DNA from: Pseudomaricurvus sp033283335 | GTDB lineage: Bacteria; Pseudomonadota; Gammaproteobacteria; Pseudomonadales; Cellvibrionaceae | Direction: 5' to 3' | Length of the DNA stretch: 64,000 bases | Assembly: GCA_033283335.1 (NCBI GenBank) | Contig: JAWMQP010000002.1 | Span: 186,001-250,000, forward strand | In this document: one piece after another, positions 9,314 through 16,810 of the stretch | Layout: each line of letters begins with the position of its first letter | Numbering within the stretch: the first letter of the stretch is position 1 | Made by a program: the position numbers and the translations under genes | The notes under the pieces: generated by a model | Told to the model about the DNA's origin: nothing | The model's input: only the letters and a program-made list of their open reading frames with translations | The model's database searches: none

Positions 9314-9361
9314 TCCTCTGCAGACAATGTTTCTGTAGACAAGGTAAAGCCTGAAACCGCT

Positions 9362-9375
9362 TTGATAATTCTCAA
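9362..9375 (+). promoter_or_regulatory. Weaker Fnr-type box before the first DUF1838 gene
   Basis: TTGATAATTCTCAA keeps the left half-site and the AATT spacer of the shared box exactly but departs in the right half. It lies about 90 bp before the start codon. Weaker than the five main sites. Confidence 0.35.
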
Positions 9376-9456
9376 TGCGGTGCGGTCGTCGATTCAGGAA
9401 GCTAGAGCAGGTTAGATAGAGAAAACGATAAATCACATAAGCGTTGTGGAGGAAAC

Positions 9457-10494
9457 ATGTTCAATAATTCGATAGTCAATTCACTGTCAAGGCGGAGCTT
9501 TCTGGGTGGCGTCGTTGCGACAGGCGCCGCTGCCGCAGGTGCGAGTTTGTCAGTGAGCAGAAGTGTACAGGCTGCAGCAGGTTCCAGCATCCGCCCCCTG
9601 GATATTGAGGATCCCCGGGAAAATCTCTACGGCTTTGCCAAGCTCTGGGGCACCATCGGTTCCAAGGCGGTGTTATCGGGTTATCAGGGCATTCAGTACG
9701 CCGTGGTGGGTGACAAGCGTGCGGTGCCACTGTTTGGCTACTGTGGTTTCGGCAATATCCGCAACGTCATTCTGGAAGATGGCTCGGTGCGGGTACTGGG
9801 TAAAGAATGTGGTTACTTTACCGATCTGGCCACCGGCGAAATTATCGATCACTGGGATAACCCCTGGACCGGTGAACGGGTGGAAGTGTTTCCTTTCCTG
9901 AACGACAAGTTTCGCGGTACGGTGGGTTTGACCCGCCAGGTGTTCAAAGTGGGCGACAGCGAAACCCTCAACAATGCCATGGGTGAAAAAGACAGTAAGG
10001 CTGAACCTTATCGATTGCCCTGGCAACCGATTGGCGATAAATACCTGCTGGGTTGGGATTACGCCCACGAGTACACCAACCCGGTAACGCCGGAAGGCTG
10101 GCCGAAAGCCTCCACCGGGCGTCGGGTGAATCCCTCGGAGCACTTTACGTTTATTACTCCGCGCAATGAAATCGATGACCGTTCACTGGAAACCGCCACC
10201 TTCTCGGCCGGATTCACTCGCCAGGCGCCCTGGTGGCCGTGGATGCTGATGGGACAAAGCGGGGTTGATGGTGTGTTAATCGGCCGCATGCACAGCTACC
10301 AGATCACCGGTGGCCCTGAAGATGTACCCAAGGCAGTGTTGAAACGGGTGGAGCGGGATCGTCCCGATCTGCTGGAAGAGCCCGAAGATGGTCCGGATTT
10401 CGGTGTACGGGGCACTCTGGAAGAGTACGCGGAAACCGTACCGCCAGAAACTCCAGGGTATCAGCCACCTAAATTAACGCCGCTTAAAGGCTGA
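9457..10494 (+). CDS. DUF1838 family protein with Tat signal (copy 1)
   Basis: Predicted exported protein of unknown function, 345 aa. The N-terminus carries a twin-arginine leader (SRRSFLGGVVATGAAAAGASL, ending near AAA at about 42), so it should be folded in the cytoplasm and exported to the periplasm, often a sign of a cofactor. The body matches DUF1838: LYGFAKLWGTIGSKAV, FGNIRNVI, TDLATGEIIDHWDNPWTGERVEVFPF and a WPWMLMGQS segment. A second DUF1838 protein with a Tat leader lies at 35326-36324; they share the NPWTGE/NPYTNE and PWMLMGQ segments. GGAGG precedes ATG 9457. It ends the hyuAB-leuCD block and is followed by a strong terminator. DUF1838 genes are known mostly by co-occurrence; no activity can be assigned here. 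Confidence 0.85.
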   Translation: MFNNSIVNSLSRRSFLGGVVATGAAAAGASLSVSRSVQAAAGSSIRPLDIEDPRENLYGFAKLWGTIGSKAVLSGYQGIQYAVVGDKRAVPLFGYCGFGNIRNVILEDGSVRVLGKECGYFTDLATGEIIDHWDNPWTGERVEVFPFLNDKFRGTVGLTRQVFKVGDSETLNNAMGEKDSKAEPYRLPWQPIGDKYLLGWDYAHEYTNPVTPEGWPKASTGRRVNPSEHFTFITPRNEIDDRSLETATFSAGFTRQAPWWPWMLMGQSGVDGVLIGRMHSYQITGGPEDVPKAVLKRVERDRPDLLEEPEDGPDFGVRGTLEEYAETVPPETPGYQPPKLTPLKG

Positions 10495-10577
10495 GTTGTT
10501 AAAGGCTAGGTACTTAAATTGAAAGTACTTTAAACCCAGCACTCAAACCCAAGTACCTGAAAGATAAGCCTGATACG

Positions 10578-10619
10578 AAAAACCCCGCTATCGATTGCTG
10601 ATTCGATAGCGGGGTTTTT
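10578..10619. terminator. Bidirectional rho-independent terminator
   Basis: Long stem AACCCCGCTATCGA/TCGATAGCGGGGTT with an 8-base loop, flanked by an A-run and a T-run. It lies between the convergent DUF1838 and aldehyde dehydrogenase genes and ends both transcripts. Confidence 0.93.
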
Positions 10620-10654
10620 ACGTCTGGACCTTTTCGGAAAGGTGACCGTTGGTG

Positions 10655-12181
10655 TTATACCACCGCGCAGACGGTTTTCCATTCCAGATAGTTGTCCAGC
10701 GCCACCTTGCCACTGTCACGGCCATAGCCCGATTGCTTCATGCCGCCAATCGGCAGTGCGGGATCGAACATGGAGTGGGTATTGATCCATACCGTACCGG
10801 CTTCCAGTCGACGTGACAGCCTGTGGGCATTGGACAGATCTTGGGTCCAGACACTGGCTGCCAGGCCAAAATGACTGTCGTTACTCCAGGCCAGCGCTTC
10901 TTCAATATCATCGTAGGGTTCGATCACCAATACCGGACCAAACACCTCTTCACAGTGAATCGGCATGTCCTGATGGGTGCCGGTTACCACGGTGGGTTGG
11001 ATAAAAGTACCGTTGCTGCCCAGTCGTTCTCCGCCACAGATCACACTGGCACCTGTCTGCTTGGCGGACTGGATATAGTGTTCGATTTTTTCAGCCTGCT
11101 GCGGTGATACCACCGGGCCCATCTGGGTTTCCTGATCAAGACCATGTCCAAGACGCAATCCGGAACCGTATTCGGCAATGCCCTCCAGTACCTGGTTGAA
11201 AATGGAGCGATGCACGTAGGAACGGGAGTTGGCGACACACACCTGACCGCCATTGAAGAAGATCCCGTTAGCAACACCGGGAATGACCAGGTCGAGATCG
11301 GCATCGGGCAGCACAATGGCCGGTGACTTACCGCCCAGTTCGAGGGTAACCCGTTTGAGATTGGATTTGCTGGCTTCCACAATCGCACGACCGGTGGCGG
11401 TAGACCCGGTAAAGGCCACCTTGTCGACACCAGTGTGCGAGGCCAGCAGTGCACCGGTGTGGGCACCTTCACCGGTCACCACATTCAAGACACCTGCTGG
11501 CAAGCCCGCTTCGTTCATCAACTCGGCCAGACGCAGGGCAGAAAGCGAGGTGAGTTCAGCGGGCTTGTGGACCACTGTACAGCCCGCCGCCAGAGCGGGT
11601 GCCAGTTTCATAGCGGTCAGGATCAGCGGCGAATTCCAGGGGGTGATGGCCGCAACGACACCGACGGGTTCACGTCGAGTCCAGGCCTGTACTTCCTTCC
11701 CCGGCGGTTGGTAATTTACTGATGGACTCAGGGTTTGACCTTCAATGGTCATGGCCTGGCCGGCAAAAAAGCGAAACTGGTTGGCGGCGGCGGGAATTTC
11801 TGCCCAGCGGGCCACGGTCCAGGACTTGCCCTGGTCGAGAATTTCCAGCTCACACAGCTCGTCCATATGCGTTTCAATCAACTCGGCAACCCGCAGCAGA
11901 ATCACACTGCGCTCCACCGGTGTCATGCTGGCCCAGGGTCCGGTTAAGGCCTGTCTTGCAGCGGCCACGGCGGCATCAATATCTTCTGCCCCGGCGTTGG
12001 CCAGGCGGGCAATCAGTTGCCCACTGGCCGGATCACAGGTGTCAATCAAGGCGCCGCTTTTGGCCGGCTGAAACTCACCGTTAATGAACAGTTGCTTATC
12101 TGGTGTGTTGGCCAGCAGTTCGCGGACTGCATCGCTTTGTGGTGCAGGAATGTTACCGTCTGTAAAGTTGAGCTCAGTCAT
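10655..12181 (-). CDS. NAD(P)+-dependent aldehyde dehydrogenase (1)
   Basis: Oxidises an aldehyde to the acid in the cytosol. 508 aa, standard ALDH length. Family motifs are AITPWNSPLILTAMKLAPALAAGCTVVHKPAE, FTGSTATGRAI, the general-base segment VTLELGGKSPAIVL and the nucleophile loop FFNGGQVCVANSR, where Cys is the catalytic thiol. The C-terminus SGYGRDSGKVALDNYLEWKTVCAVV is typical of betaine/phenylacetaldehyde-type ALDHs. The start is ATG 12181, with GGGGAG 8 nt upstream. It is the last gene of a tight minus-strand operon (monooxygenase, maleate-isomerase-fold protein, deacetylase-fold protein, ALDH) with gaps of 2-10 nt. Substrate unknown. Confidence 0.92.
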   Translation of the reverse strand: MTELNFTDGNIPAPQSDAVRELLANTPDKQLFINGEFQPAKSGALIDTCDPASGQLIARLANAGAEDIDAAVAAARQALTGPWASMTPVERSVILLRVAELIETHMDELCELEILDQGKSWTVARWAEIPAAANQFRFFAGQAMTIEGQTLSPSVNYQPPGKEVQAWTRREPVGVVAAITPWNSPLILTAMKLAPALAAGCTVVHKPAELTSLSALRLAELMNEAGLPAGVLNVVTGEGAHTGALLASHTGVDKVAFTGSTATGRAIVEASKSNLKRVTLELGGKSPAIVLPDADLDLVIPGVANGIFFNGGQVCVANSRSYVHRSIFNQVLEGIAEYGSGLRLGHGLDQETQMGPVVSPQQAEKIEHYIQSAKQTGASVICGGERLGSNGTFIQPTVVTGTHQDMPIHCEEVFGPVLVIEPYDDIEEALAWSNDSHFGLAASVWTQDLSNAHRLSRRLEAGTVWINTHSMFDPALPIGGMKQSGYGRDSGKVALDNYLEWKTVCAVV

Positions 12182-12183
12182 GT

Positions 12184-13101
12184 TCAACTCCCCATTTGAC
12201 CTGGAATATGCGTTTCTTGCTGTTGCAAATACCAGTCGGCAATTTCTTCACGAGTTGCCCACCAGACACCGGGTAAGGATTTGGCATGCTCGATAAACTC
12301 ACGCAGTGCCCGGATGCGATACGCACGACCAGAAACATGGGGGTGGATGCCAACGTTCATGATGCGGGCCTGGCTTGAACCTTCCTCATGCAGCACGTTC
12401 AATTCTTCGATCAGAATGTCCCGGTATTCGTCGGTGGTATGACCGCGACGGGTGATGATGGTGAAATCGTTGATCTCATTGGAGTAAGGCACAGACACAA
12501 TGGGGCCATTGTCAGTGCGAATCATGAATGGCTGATCGTCGTTCATGATGTCGCAATAAAACTTGTAGCCTTCTTTCGCCAGAATCGCCGGGGTATTGAG
12601 AGTGCCGCGCAGGGACGAAGACAGCCAACCCACTGGACGTTTGCCGACATGTTGTTCGTACATCTCAATGGAGCGGGAAATAATGGCTTCTTCCTTGTCC
12701 GGCTCGTGGGCGAAGTTGGTCAGCAGTTCACCCTGCTCATAGTTATGAGTGATCAGTTCCCAGCCGCGATCCAGACAGGCCTGGGTCATGGCATTGCGAC
12801 GCTCAAAGGTGACAGCGTTGGTGGTACAGCTGGCTTTAACACCCATCTGGTCAAACAGTTCGTAGAGGCGCCAGATACCCACTCGCTGGCCATATTCACG
12901 CCAGGTAAAGTTGGGGTAATCCGGGGTGTTGCCGGGCAGTGAACTGGGCAGGATGTCGGGACCACCGGCGTAGTAGGGCTTGTCGGTATCCTTAATCAGG
13001 TCCCAGGTTTCCAGGTTGAACGTCAGGATCAGGGCAACCCGTTTGTCGTCCGGCCATTTTAACTGGCCGCGTTCGGGCAGGGGGACGTAATCGTACTGCA
13101 T
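12184..13101 (-). CDS. Polysaccharide deacetylase-fold protein, PuuE/allantoinase-like
   Basis: Cytosolic (beta/alpha)7-barrel hydrolase of the polysaccharide deacetylase superfamily, 305 aa, close in size to PuuE-type metal-independent allantoinases. Seen: KRVALILTFNLETWD at 20-34, where NLE replaces the usual DDG of NodB proteins; CTTNAVTFERR; ITHNYEQGE; and the C-terminal MNVGIHPHVSGRAYRIRALREFI with a conserved His. Such PuuE-like enzymes open cyclic amides or ureides. GGAGG is 11 nt before ATG 13101. Between an isomerase-fold gene (3-nt gap) and an ALDH (2-nt gap) it is part of one pathway operon. The substrate is probably a C-N bond compound rather than a polysaccharide; this is inference. 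Confidence 0.82.
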   Translation of the reverse strand: MQYDYVPLPERGQLKWPDDKRVALILTFNLETWDLIKDTDKPYYAGGPDILPSSLPGNTPDYPNFTWREYGQRVGIWRLYELFDQMGVKASCTTNAVTFERRNAMTQACLDRGWELITHNYEQGELLTNFAHEPDKEEAIISRSIEMYEQHVGKRPVGWLSSSLRGTLNTPAILAKEGYKFYCDIMNDDQPFMIRTDNGPIVSVPYSNEINDFTIITRRGHTTDEYRDILIEELNVLHEEGSSQARIMNVGIHPHVSGRAYRIRALREFIEHAKSLPGVWWATREEIADWYLQQQETHIPGQMGS

Positions 13102-13104
13102 GAC

Positions 13105-13851
13105 TTAAAGTTCCTCCAGCAAGCGGCCAAAGCCACTGACTTTGTCAGTAATTCCGTAGGTTCTTAACGCATGCCAATAGGTTGCGGTGTTGATGGCGAT
13201 GACCGGTTTGCCCAGTTCAAGCTCCAGTTTTCCGGCTAGGCGTGCCATGGACAGATTGGTCCCCACCTGCAGGATGGCATCGACACTGTCGTCATCCATC
13301 TGGGCGACCACTTCACGCACCTGTTTGTTGGTGATTTCAGCGATGGCGGTCCAGGTTGGAGCCTGGAAGGGATGATCGGCGACGGCTTCATAACCGTAAT
13401 CACTCAGGAAGTTGCGAACTTCATCGTTAGCGACCGGGTAGTAGGGCGACAGGAAGGCGACCTTTTTAATGCCCCCAATCGCTTTAAAGGCTTCAACCAC
13501 TGACACGGAACCAATGGAGGATTTAACTCCAGCCACTTCTTCGATGTTGCTCTGCCAGGTTTCTGCACCTTTGGCACCGCCATAGAAGGTGATGGCTGAC
13601 ATGCCCATGACCAGATAATCCGGCGCACAGGTCATAACACCTTTTACGGCATCGACGGTACCCTGATCGATCAGTTGGGTACCTTTAAGAAAGGTGTCAT
13701 TGGAGATGGCCGAGGCGTTATCCACAATGATACGACTGTAATGGTTGGTAACGCCCTCAGGGCGCATGTCATCCATTTCAGGTTGAACGGTGGTGTTGGT
13801 GGATGGGCCCAATACACCAAATTTGGCACGGTAGCCGAGAATATCTGTCAT
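13105..13851 (-). CDS. Maleate isomerase/Asp-Glu racemase-fold protein lacking both usual cysteines
   Basis: Member of the maleate cis-trans isomerase/arylmalonate decarboxylase fold, 248 aa. Start at ATG 13851 with AGGAG 8 nt upstream; the open frame continues another 80 codons upstream, but that extension overlaps the monooxygenase gene and is not protein-like. Family features are the N-terminal RAKFGVLGPSTNTTVQPEM and the C-terminal TNLSMARLAGKLELELGKPVIAINTATYWHALR. The two catalytic cysteines of maleate isomerases are replaced: the first region reads MGMSAITFYGG (Ser in the loop), and the second reads QVGTNL where relatives have C-T-N-L. The only Cys, in VMTCAPDY, is elsewhere. It is therefore unlikely to be a standard maleate isomerase. 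Decarboxylase, lyase or hydrolase roles are possible. Confidence 0.8.
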   Translation of the reverse strand: MTDILGYRAKFGVLGPSTNTTVQPEMDDMRPEGVTNHYSRIIVDNASAISNDTFLKGTQLIDQGTVDAVKGVMTCAPDYLVMGMSAITFYGGAKGAETWQSNIEEVAGVKSSIGSVSVVEAFKAIGGIKKVAFLSPYYPVANDEVRNFLSDYGYEAVADHPFQAPTWTAIAEITNKQVREVVAQMDDDSVDAILQVGTNLSMARLAGKLELELGKPVIAINTATYWHALRTYGITDKVSGFGRLLEEL

Positions 13852-13861
13852 GAGTCTGCTC

Positions 13862-15055
13862 CTATACAATCGAACGTTCTTGTTCCAGGCTGGCGTACAT
13901 GGCCTGGCGACGCAGGAAAGCCTTGCGTTGTTCCGGGTCATCACGGGTATCGCGCATTTCCTGTAAACGCATGCTGTGGTTTTCTTCCGGGCTATGTTCC
14001 AGCAGCTTTTTGTTCTGGATGGTTTGCGCCTGGATAAAGCTGTGGGTGACTGGACGACGCTGGCGGTCATACAGCTCGAAACGAGCGTCATCGTGGCCTT
14101 CGGTCAGGTTCTGGGCGATCTTGTCGCACAGGTTCCAGGCGTCGTGAATGCCACTGTTCATACCGAAACCACCCAGTGGGTTGTTCATGTGGCAGGCATC
14201 GCCCACCAGACAGACGCGACCGTGATTGAATTTCTTGGCGACGCGCTGGTGGACACGGTAAATGGTCCGGTGTTCGGTTTTCACGTCGCTGCGACCAATC
14301 AGATCATTAAATACTTGATCTTTTTTCTCGTCGGACAACAGGTACTCGTCACTTTGGTCTTCACTGGCCGGAACCAGAATGCGCCATACACTGGGCACGC
14401 GTAACAACACCATCCATTCTTTCGGGTCGGAGACGTAATTCACGTAAGCCAGGTTGTCGATGTAATCTTTCAGTTCCAGCTTGGTCGACAAGGTGAGGAA
14501 TTTTTCCGGATAGGTAAAACCTTCGAACTCAACACCCAGCCATTTACGGATGATGGAATTGCCACCATCAGCGGCCACTAGATACTGGGCTTTGACTTTT
14601 TCAATCGCAAAAGGACCTTCGAGTGCGACTTCAATGCCATCCTCGGTTTGTTCAAAGTGAACAACGCGATGATTGAATTTCACTTCCGCCTTGGGGTGAG
14701 CCTCCAGCTTCTCGGCAATCATATTCGACAGCACGTGCTGTTCGCACTGCAGACGGTAAGGGTATTTCTCTTCGCCTTCCAGTTCGGACAGGTCAAATTC
14801 CACCACTTCGCCCGTGGCGCGCTCGCGGAAATGGTAAACCGGGGCTTTCAATCCTCGTTCAATCAGGGTTTCGGCAATGCCCAGCTCGTCGAGCATTTCC
14901 AGGGTGGGGGGATGAAAAGTGGAAGCGCGTAAATCAATGGCGCAATTGGGGCCGGCTTCACACAACATCACATCAAAACCCAGGTTCGCCAGACGCAGGG
15001 CGGCGACGGTCCCGACAGGGCCCGCACCAGCTACGATAACTTGTGTCGATTTCAT
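13862..15055 (-). CDS. FAD-dependent aromatic monooxygenase (MhpA/PheA-like)
   Basis: Class A flavoprotein hydroxylase, 397 aa. Three signature motifs are present: GAGPVG at about 10-15 (FAD ADP-binding), ADGGNS near 161-166 (the DG motif), and GRVCLVGDACHMNNPLGGFGMNSG (the GD motif, riboflavin/ribityl binding). This group uses NAD(P)H and O2 to hydroxylate phenolic or heteroaromatic rings. It is shorter than MhpA (about 550 aa) because it lacks the C-terminal thioredoxin-like domain, like 2-polyprenyl/para-hydroxybenzoate-type enzymes. It is the first gene of the tight operon reaching to the ALDH at 10655; the next gene starts 10 nt downstream. The ring substrate cannot be fixed from sequence. 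Confidence 0.88.
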   Translation of the reverse strand: MKSTQVIVAGAGPVGTVAALRLANLGFDVMLCEAGPNCAIDLRASTFHPPTLEMLDELGIAETLIERGLKAPVYHFRERATGEVVEFDLSELEGEEKYPYRLQCEQHVLSNMIAEKLEAHPKAEVKFNHRVVHFEQTEDGIEVALEGPFAIEKVKAQYLVAADGGNSIIRKWLGVEFEGFTYPEKFLTLSTKLELKDYIDNLAYVNYVSDPKEWMVLLRVPSVWRILVPASEDQSDEYLLSDEKKDQVFNDLIGRSDVKTEHRTIYRVHQRVAKKFNHGRVCLVGDACHMNNPLGGFGMNSGIHDAWNLCDKIAQNLTEGHDDARFELYDRQRRPVTHSFIQAQTIQNKKLLEHSPEENHSMRLQEMRDTRDDPEQRKAFLRRQAMYASLEQERSIV

Positions 15056-15118
15056 ACTCTTTTACCTTTATCAAACATCGGATGGTGTCGGTAGAGTTCC
15101 ATCCATAGAATCATTTAT

Positions 15119-15175
15119 TTCAATTCGGTACTTGTAGTTAAATTCGATACTTATGTTTAAACTCTGTACCTTGTT
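15119..15175. repeat. Three imperfect 19-bp direct repeats before the monooxygenase operon
   Basis: Three consecutive imperfect units, TTCAATTCGGTACTTGTAG, TTAAATTCGATACTTATGT and TTAAACTCTGTACCTTGTT, fill the gap between the second ALDH gene and the monooxygenase start. The common core is TTxAAxTCxxTAC. They could be binding sites for a regulator of the operon. Confidence 0.4.
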
Positions 15176-16701
15176 CAAAGCAGCGCGGTCACAGCCTTGG
15201 TTTCCAGATAGGCATCCAGACCTTCCTGGCCAAACTCGCGTCCCCAACCGGACTGTCCATAGCCGCCGAAGGGAATGTTGGTGCCGATAGCGCCATGGCA
15301 GTTGATGGAAACCTGTCCGGCCTTGATACGGGAAACCAGTGCGTGTGCTTTGGATAAACTCTGGGTCCAGACGCTGCCGGAAAGACCATAGACCGTGTCA
15401 TTGGCCATAGCGGCAATTTCATCCAGATCGTCTGTATCGAAACGCTGGATGGACATAACCGGACCAAAAATTTCTTCCCGTACAATGCTCATATCCGCCG
15501 TGCAGTCAGAAAAAATCGTCGGTTGCACGAAATTGCCGGGTCCTTGCAGACGTTTGCCGCCGGTGATGAGCGTGGCACCTTCGTCGAGGCCCTGCTGGAT
15601 ATAACCCATCACTTTGTTGGTGTGTGCCCCTGAAATCAGCGGGCCAAGCTGCGTGCCTGGCATCAGGCCATGGCCGAGTGCGAGCGATTCGGTAAAGGCT
15701 TTCAGCTGTTCGATGAGAGCGTCATAAATGGCGTTATGAATAAAGATGCGGGTGCCGGCCATGCAGTTTTGACCCTGCAGGAAGAAGGTTGCCATGGCAA
15801 TGCCCGGCACCGCCAGTTCCAGATTGGCATCCGGTAATACCACGACTGGAGACTTTCCGCCTAGCTCCAGTGACACTTTTTTCAGGTTGCCCATGGCGGC
15901 CTGGATAACTTTTCGACCGGTGGCTGTGGAACCGGTGAAGGAAATCTTATCCACATCGGGATGTTCAGCCAGTCTGTTACCGGCTGTGCTGCCAAAACCA
16001 TTCACGATATTGACCACACCTGCTGGAAAGCCGGCTTCCATAATTAACTGACCCAACAGCAAAATCGAAAGGGGGGTTTCTTCTGAGGGCTTGATGACCA
16101 CGGTACATCCCGCCGCCAGAGCTGGCGCCAGCTTGAGTACGGCGGTAGAGACCGGTACATTCCAAGGGACAATGAGCCCGGCTACACCAATCGGTTCACG
16201 AACGGTGTAAGTCAGTGCTTCTGCGTATTCAGTGATATGAGCCGGAGGGGTAGTGGTGGTGCCTTCAATGCGTTGCGCAGCGCCAGCGTAATAGTCAAAC
16301 ATTTCGGCAATGTTATCGATGGTCAGACTCGCAATAAACTCAGGCATGCCGTTGTCCAGCACTTCGAGTTGCGTGAATAATTCACTGTGATCTTCGATCA
16401 GTCTGGCCAGGCGTGAAAGCAGCTTGGCTCTTGCGAAATTACTCAGTTTTGACCAGGGACCAGACAGTGCCCGACGCGCTGAGGATACGGCCAGGTCAAT
16501 ATCTTCGGCTCCACCTATGTCGACCTCGCACAGACGCTGTCCGGTAGCTGGATCGGTGGTTTCCAGCGTTTCAGCATTGCTACCGGAAACCCAATTACCA
16601 TCAATCAGCAGTTTGTGGGGTTGTTGCAGGAATTGTCTGGTTGTCACTGAAATGTTTTCCAGTGGGTCGAAGGCCTGCAATTCACGGTTTGTATCGGTCA
16701 T
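15175..16701 (-). CDS. NAD(P)+-dependent aldehyde dehydrogenase (2)
   Basis: Second ALDH, 508 aa, about the same length as the one at 10655 but clearly diverged. Motifs are GLIVPWNVPVSTAVLKLAPALAAGCTVVIKPSEE, FTGSTATGRKVI, VSLELGGKSPVVVL and the nucleophile loop FFLQGQNCMAGTR with catalytic Cys. The C-terminus GYGQSGWGREFGQEGLDAYLETKAV is standard. The start may be ATG 16701 (GGAAAA 6-7 nt upstream) or in-frame ATG 16713, which has no clear ribosome site. It lies in its own unit between the monooxygenase operon and the TonB receptor. Two ALDHs suggest two aldehyde intermediates or overlapping specificity. Confidence 0.92.
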   Translation of the reverse strand: MTDTNRELQAFDPLENISVTTRQFLQQPHKLLIDGNWVSGSNAETLETTDPATGQRLCEVDIGGAEDIDLAVSSARRALSGPWSKLSNFARAKLLSRLARLIEDHSELFTQLEVLDNGMPEFIASLTIDNIAEMFDYYAGAAQRIEGTTTTPPAHITEYAEALTYTVREPIGVAGLIVPWNVPVSTAVLKLAPALAAGCTVVIKPSEETPLSILLLGQLIMEAGFPAGVVNIVNGFGSTAGNRLAEHPDVDKISFTGSTATGRKVIQAAMGNLKKVSLELGGKSPVVVLPDANLELAVPGIAMATFFLQGQNCMAGTRIFIHNAIYDALIEQLKAFTESLALGHGLMPGTQLGPLISGAHTNKVMGYIQQGLDEGATLITGGKRLQGPGNFVQPTIFSDCTADMSIVREEIFGPVMSIQRFDTDDLDEIAAMANDTVYGLSGSVWTQSLSKAHALVSRIKAGQVSINCHGAIGTNIPFGGYGQSGWGREFGQEGLDAYLETKAVTALL

Positions 16702-16810
16702 ATCGTTTTCCATTCAGTCACCGCGGTAGCGGACGTGTATAACTACACACATTCGCTACCGGGTTTCTATTTACATCTTTATCGTGAGTTGGAAAGTTGG
16801 TTGATGAAAT

